Position numbers and translations under genes: made by a program | NCBI GenBank assembly: GCA_023421875.1 | Contig: JAEZSM010000210.1 | Span: 1-8,100, forward strand | Length of the DNA: 8,100 nucleotides | Origin: Spirochaetota bacterium | Lineage (GTDB): Bacteria > Spirochaetota > Spirochaetia > Treponematales > Rectinemataceae | Direction: 5' to 3' | Part shown: positions 5,728 through 8,100 of the stretch, piece after piece | Layout: every line of letters begins with the position of its first letter | How positions within the stretch are numbered: the stretch's first letter is position 1 | Notes under the pieces: generated by a model | What the model saw: the letters and a program-made list of their open reading frames with translations, nothing else | Told to the model about the DNA's origin: nothing | The model's database searches: none

Positions 5728-8100
5728 CTAATACACGAAACGCCAGCTGAGGCTCAATTCCTGGCCGCTTACGAGGGAGCCCTCTCCGATGAAGGGGGTT
5801 ATGCTCCAACTGATCTGTCCGAAAGGCGAATCGAATTCTATACCAAATTCGGAGTCTAGTCGCAAACGAGAAGAACTCACAAGGGGGTCTTCCCTGAATC
5901 GCAAACTCGCATGAAAGAAGGCCGAATCGGTGAGGTACCTGCCCATGTAAAGTTCGCTCTGGTCCAGATATCGCGCCAGCGGATCCTCAGGATTCGGCTC
6001 GGAAGCCGGCTTTGTCAGGTCCAAAAGCCAGCGCTGCATGAAAGAGGATCGGATGAACACTATGTCCATTCCCAGGGCTTTTTGCACTCGCTGCTCAAAG
6101 CTTTTAAAGATGTTGAGCTGAGGGATGAACTCCGATGATGCGATGGCGGCCTCCCGAATCGTAAGACTTTCCGTGGTGTCGGCGGCCAGAACCCCTCCCG
6201 ACATGATGGCGATCAGCTCGGTCTCGCTGTAGAAGGGAATGGAGCTGAGTCGGGGATTGAGGTTGGAAAGAGGAGCCTTTTCGGTCGAGAGATTGATGCG
6301 CACTACTCCATCCCTTCCCGATTCCCTGAGCTCTGCGTTCACCGTTACCAGGGGGTTGAATTTCGCGCTGTTTTCAGCGAAATCGATGGTGGCGCTGCGG
6401 ATAAAGAAGTTCCTGAGATAATAGAACACATAGCCTGAACGGAGATCGATAGCCCCGTCGAGGGTGAACTCGCCACTGCCGGAATCGAATTTTAGGTATA
6501 AGAGGCTACCGGGTAGAGTAAAGCCCCGGATGATCGGAAGGTTACTGTCAGGGAGATATACTTCCAACTGCTTGCCGAAGTTGATGGTGGCGTCGATCCT
6601 AAAGGCAGGCGCCCCTGGATCGATAGGCTGCTGGGCTTCGGGTCCAAATCCCTGGGGATCTATCAGGGCCTGCCCCCTGTCCAGGTAAACGGCCCCTGTG
6701 GCCACCAAGGTTCCTGCCTCCAGGCTGAGGGCTATGTCCAGCTGGGCCCTGGCGTCTATAAGGGTAATTCCGGCTATCTTGGTGGAGAGAATGACCACGG
6801 AATCGTTCCGGGTTACTACATTGAAGCCAAGGTCGGACAAGGTCCAGTTGTCCAGCAAGCCTGAGGCGGACAATTCCACCGCTCCCGTGCTCAGGGGAAC
6901 GACGGTCGGCACAAGCTCGACATTCCGGCCAGAAAAATTGACATAGCTATTGAAAGGCCCAATACGATCCTTGAGCAGGGCGGTGGATTCGATAATGCCG
7001 TTCTCCACTGCCAAGGTGCCATTTATTTCAGGATCGACCATAGGGCCGCTGATGTTCAGGGAGCCTGATAGATCCCCATCCAGTATTTGGAGGTTTTCGA
7101 CGGGAAACAACGAGCCGAATCTGGCAAGATCAACCCTGATGTCTTCCACCGTTGCCGAGAGCTGATTTCCGCTCATGCGACCTCTCGCTGAGGCAAGAAG
7201 AGGAAAATCGTCCGCGAGCACAAGCTCGAATGAACCGTCTGGGGCCAAGGAAGCCTCAAGATCTCCGCCGCCGCCTTCGAGTTGGAATCCGCCCTTGCCA
7301 TATGAACCAGAAAACGTCCAACTCCTTACCAAGGTTTCATGAAACTTGATATTCGCCAAGGTTCCAGTGAACTCCGCTGAAAACCCTCCGTCATTCTGCT
7401 CAGCCGACCGATCACCAAAGCGGAATTCCGCATCGCTTACGATGATAGCTTCCAGGCTTTGTCCTCCCAGGGAATTTTTATAATCCCCCACAAATTGGGC
7501 CTTGCCTTCTTCCAATGAAACCTGGGCGTCAATTTTTTCGATGCGATGCCCGGCATACTCGATGGAGGGCATTTCCACGTTGAGTCTGCCTTCTATCAAC
7601 TCCGATTTCATCACAAGGTTCAAAGGCTGGTTCTTCAAGGATCCGTTTTCTAATTCAGCCACCAGTTCAAGCGCAGGCAGCCGATTCCAGATTACTGTCG
7701 TTCCGTCTATGGCGGAAATATCTAAGACACCCTTAGCCTTCAAGCTTCCCTTCAGTTCTCCAGAAACATCTTCAGGAATGAATTTCGCAAGGGAAAATCC
7801 AGTAAAATCTATTTGGGCGTCGATGCTCTCCTTCGAGTAAAGCGCCTCGATGACATAGCTTTCGCCGGGGTTCTCAAGACCGCTGAACCTGCCGGAGAGC
7901 TTGATGTCGGGCAGGTGGCTTCCGAGGGGTATTGTCTTACCCAAACTTCCACGCAAATCCCCCTTAAGTCCGTAGCCCGCGCCATTCACCCACAGCCGAT
8001 CTACCTCCAGCTCTCCCTTCCCGTACCGATACCCTTCCGCCCTCAGCTCTGGATACTCTTTCGCCCCCTCATACCGCAGCCCAAGCCCCTTCCCCTCTAC
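5728..8100 (-). CDS. tamB: TamB-family (DUF490) translocation/assembly module protein (5' end outside window)
   Basis: TamB-type proteins are AsmA-like: an inner-membrane anchor and a long beta-taco groove crossing the periplasm, implicated in phospholipid transfer to the outer membrane and, with TamA or BamA, in outer-membrane protein assembly. The window holds the last 790 residues. The frame is open to the right edge, so the GTG at 7989 is just an internal codon; the N-terminal anchor lies outside. Residues run as repeated short amphipathic strands (for example LSGSLNISG, VDPEINGTLAVENG, LDNWTLSDLGFNV). The final 450 residues match the C-terminal TamB domain: GQALIDPQGFG, LRSGYVFYYLRNFFI followed by ATIDFAE, then SIPFYSETELIAIMSGG, a usual pre-terminal motif, and an outer-membrane-like end LSLSWRFVY. 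Typical TamB proteins exceed 1200 residues, so roughly a third or more is missing. It overlaps no neighbour and is followed by bamA after 19 bases, suggesting a functional TamB-BamA pair. Family identity is firm; the exact substrate is not known from sequence. Confidence 0.93.
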   Translation of the reverse strand, partial: VEGKGLGLRYEGAKEYPELRAEGYRYGKGELEVDRLWVNGAGYGLKGDLRGSLGKTIPLGSHLPDIKLSGRFSGLENPGESYVIEALYSKESIDAQIDFTGFSLAKFIPEDVSGELKGSLKAKGVLDISAIDGTTVIWNRLPALELVAELENGSLKNQPLNLVMKSELIEGRLNVEMPSIEYAGHRIEKIDAQVSLEEGKAQFVGDYKNSLGGQSLEAIIVSDAEFRFGDRSAEQNDGGFSAEFTGTLANIKFHETLVRSWTFSGSYGKGGFQLEGGGGDLEASLAPDGSFELVLADDFPLLASARGRMSGNQLSATVEDIRVDLARFGSLFPVENLQILDGDLSGSLNISGPMVDPEINGTLAVENGIIESTALLKDRIGPFNSYVNFSGRNVELVPTVVPLSTGAVELSASGLLDNWTLSDLGFNVVTRNDSVVILSTKIAGITLIDARAQLDIALSLEAGTLVATGAVYLDRGQALIDPQGFGPEAQQPIDPGAPAFRIDATINFGKQLEVYLPDSNLPIIRGFTLPGSLLYLKFDSGSGEFTLDGAIDLRSGYVFYYLRNFFIRSATIDFAENSAKFNPLVTVNAELRESGRDGVVRINLSTEKAPLSNLNPRLSSIPFYSETELIAIMSGGVLAADTTESLTIREAAIASSEFIPQLNIFKSFEQRVQKALGMDIVFIRSSFMQRWLLDLTKPASEPNPEDPLARYLDQSELYMGRYLTDSAFFHASLRFREDPLVSSSRLRLDSEFGIEFDSPFGQISWSITPFIGEGSLVSGQELSLSWRFVY

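Noticed and set aside
7987..7989. GTG at 7989 as the true start of tamB
   Set aside because: The frame stays open for 37 more codons to the window edge with TamB-like composition, and the family needs an N-terminal membrane anchor that is absent after this GTG.

Overview
The window carries four tightly packed genes, all on the minus strand. In transcription order (right to left) they are the 3' part of tamB, then bamA, ompH/skp, and mutS, which runs off the left edge. The gaps between them are only about 19, 27 and 21 bases. I see no terminator or promoter-like interruption, so this looks like the middle of one polycistronic unit. No tRNA, rRNA, CRISPR array, insertion sequence or phage gene is visible.

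The organism is a diderm bacterium, most likely a spirochaete of the Treponema/Spirochaeta group with moderate GC (mid-50s percent by eye). The main reason is gene order: from memory, Treponema pallidum has the same order tamB-like, bamA (TP0326), ompH/skp (TP0327), mutS (TP0328). Proteobacteria usually place bamA and skp next to lpxD/fabZ/lpxA, and none of those genes is here. The assignment rests on recalled synteny and protein appearance, not on a search.

Region by region: 8100-5728 encodes the last 790 residues of TamB, a large periplasm-spanning beta-rich protein linked to lipid transfer and outer-membrane biogenesis. 5708-3180 encodes an 842-residue BamA with signal peptide, five POTRA-like repeats and a beta barrel. 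3152-2586 encodes a 188-residue Skp/OmpH chaperone with signal peptide and coiled coil. 2564-1 encodes 854 residues of MutS with the mismatch-reading FYE motif and a complete ATPase core.

The first three genes form a coherent outer-membrane assembly set: Skp carries unfolded barrels, BamA inserts them, and TamB links inner and outer membranes, perhaps docking on BamA since no tamA is seen here. MutS is functionally unrelated and probably only shares the transcript. I found no undescribed system. The observations worth checking are small: non-ATG start choice, a palindrome over a ribosome-binding site, motif variants in MutS and BamA, and a strong G/C skew at the right edge.
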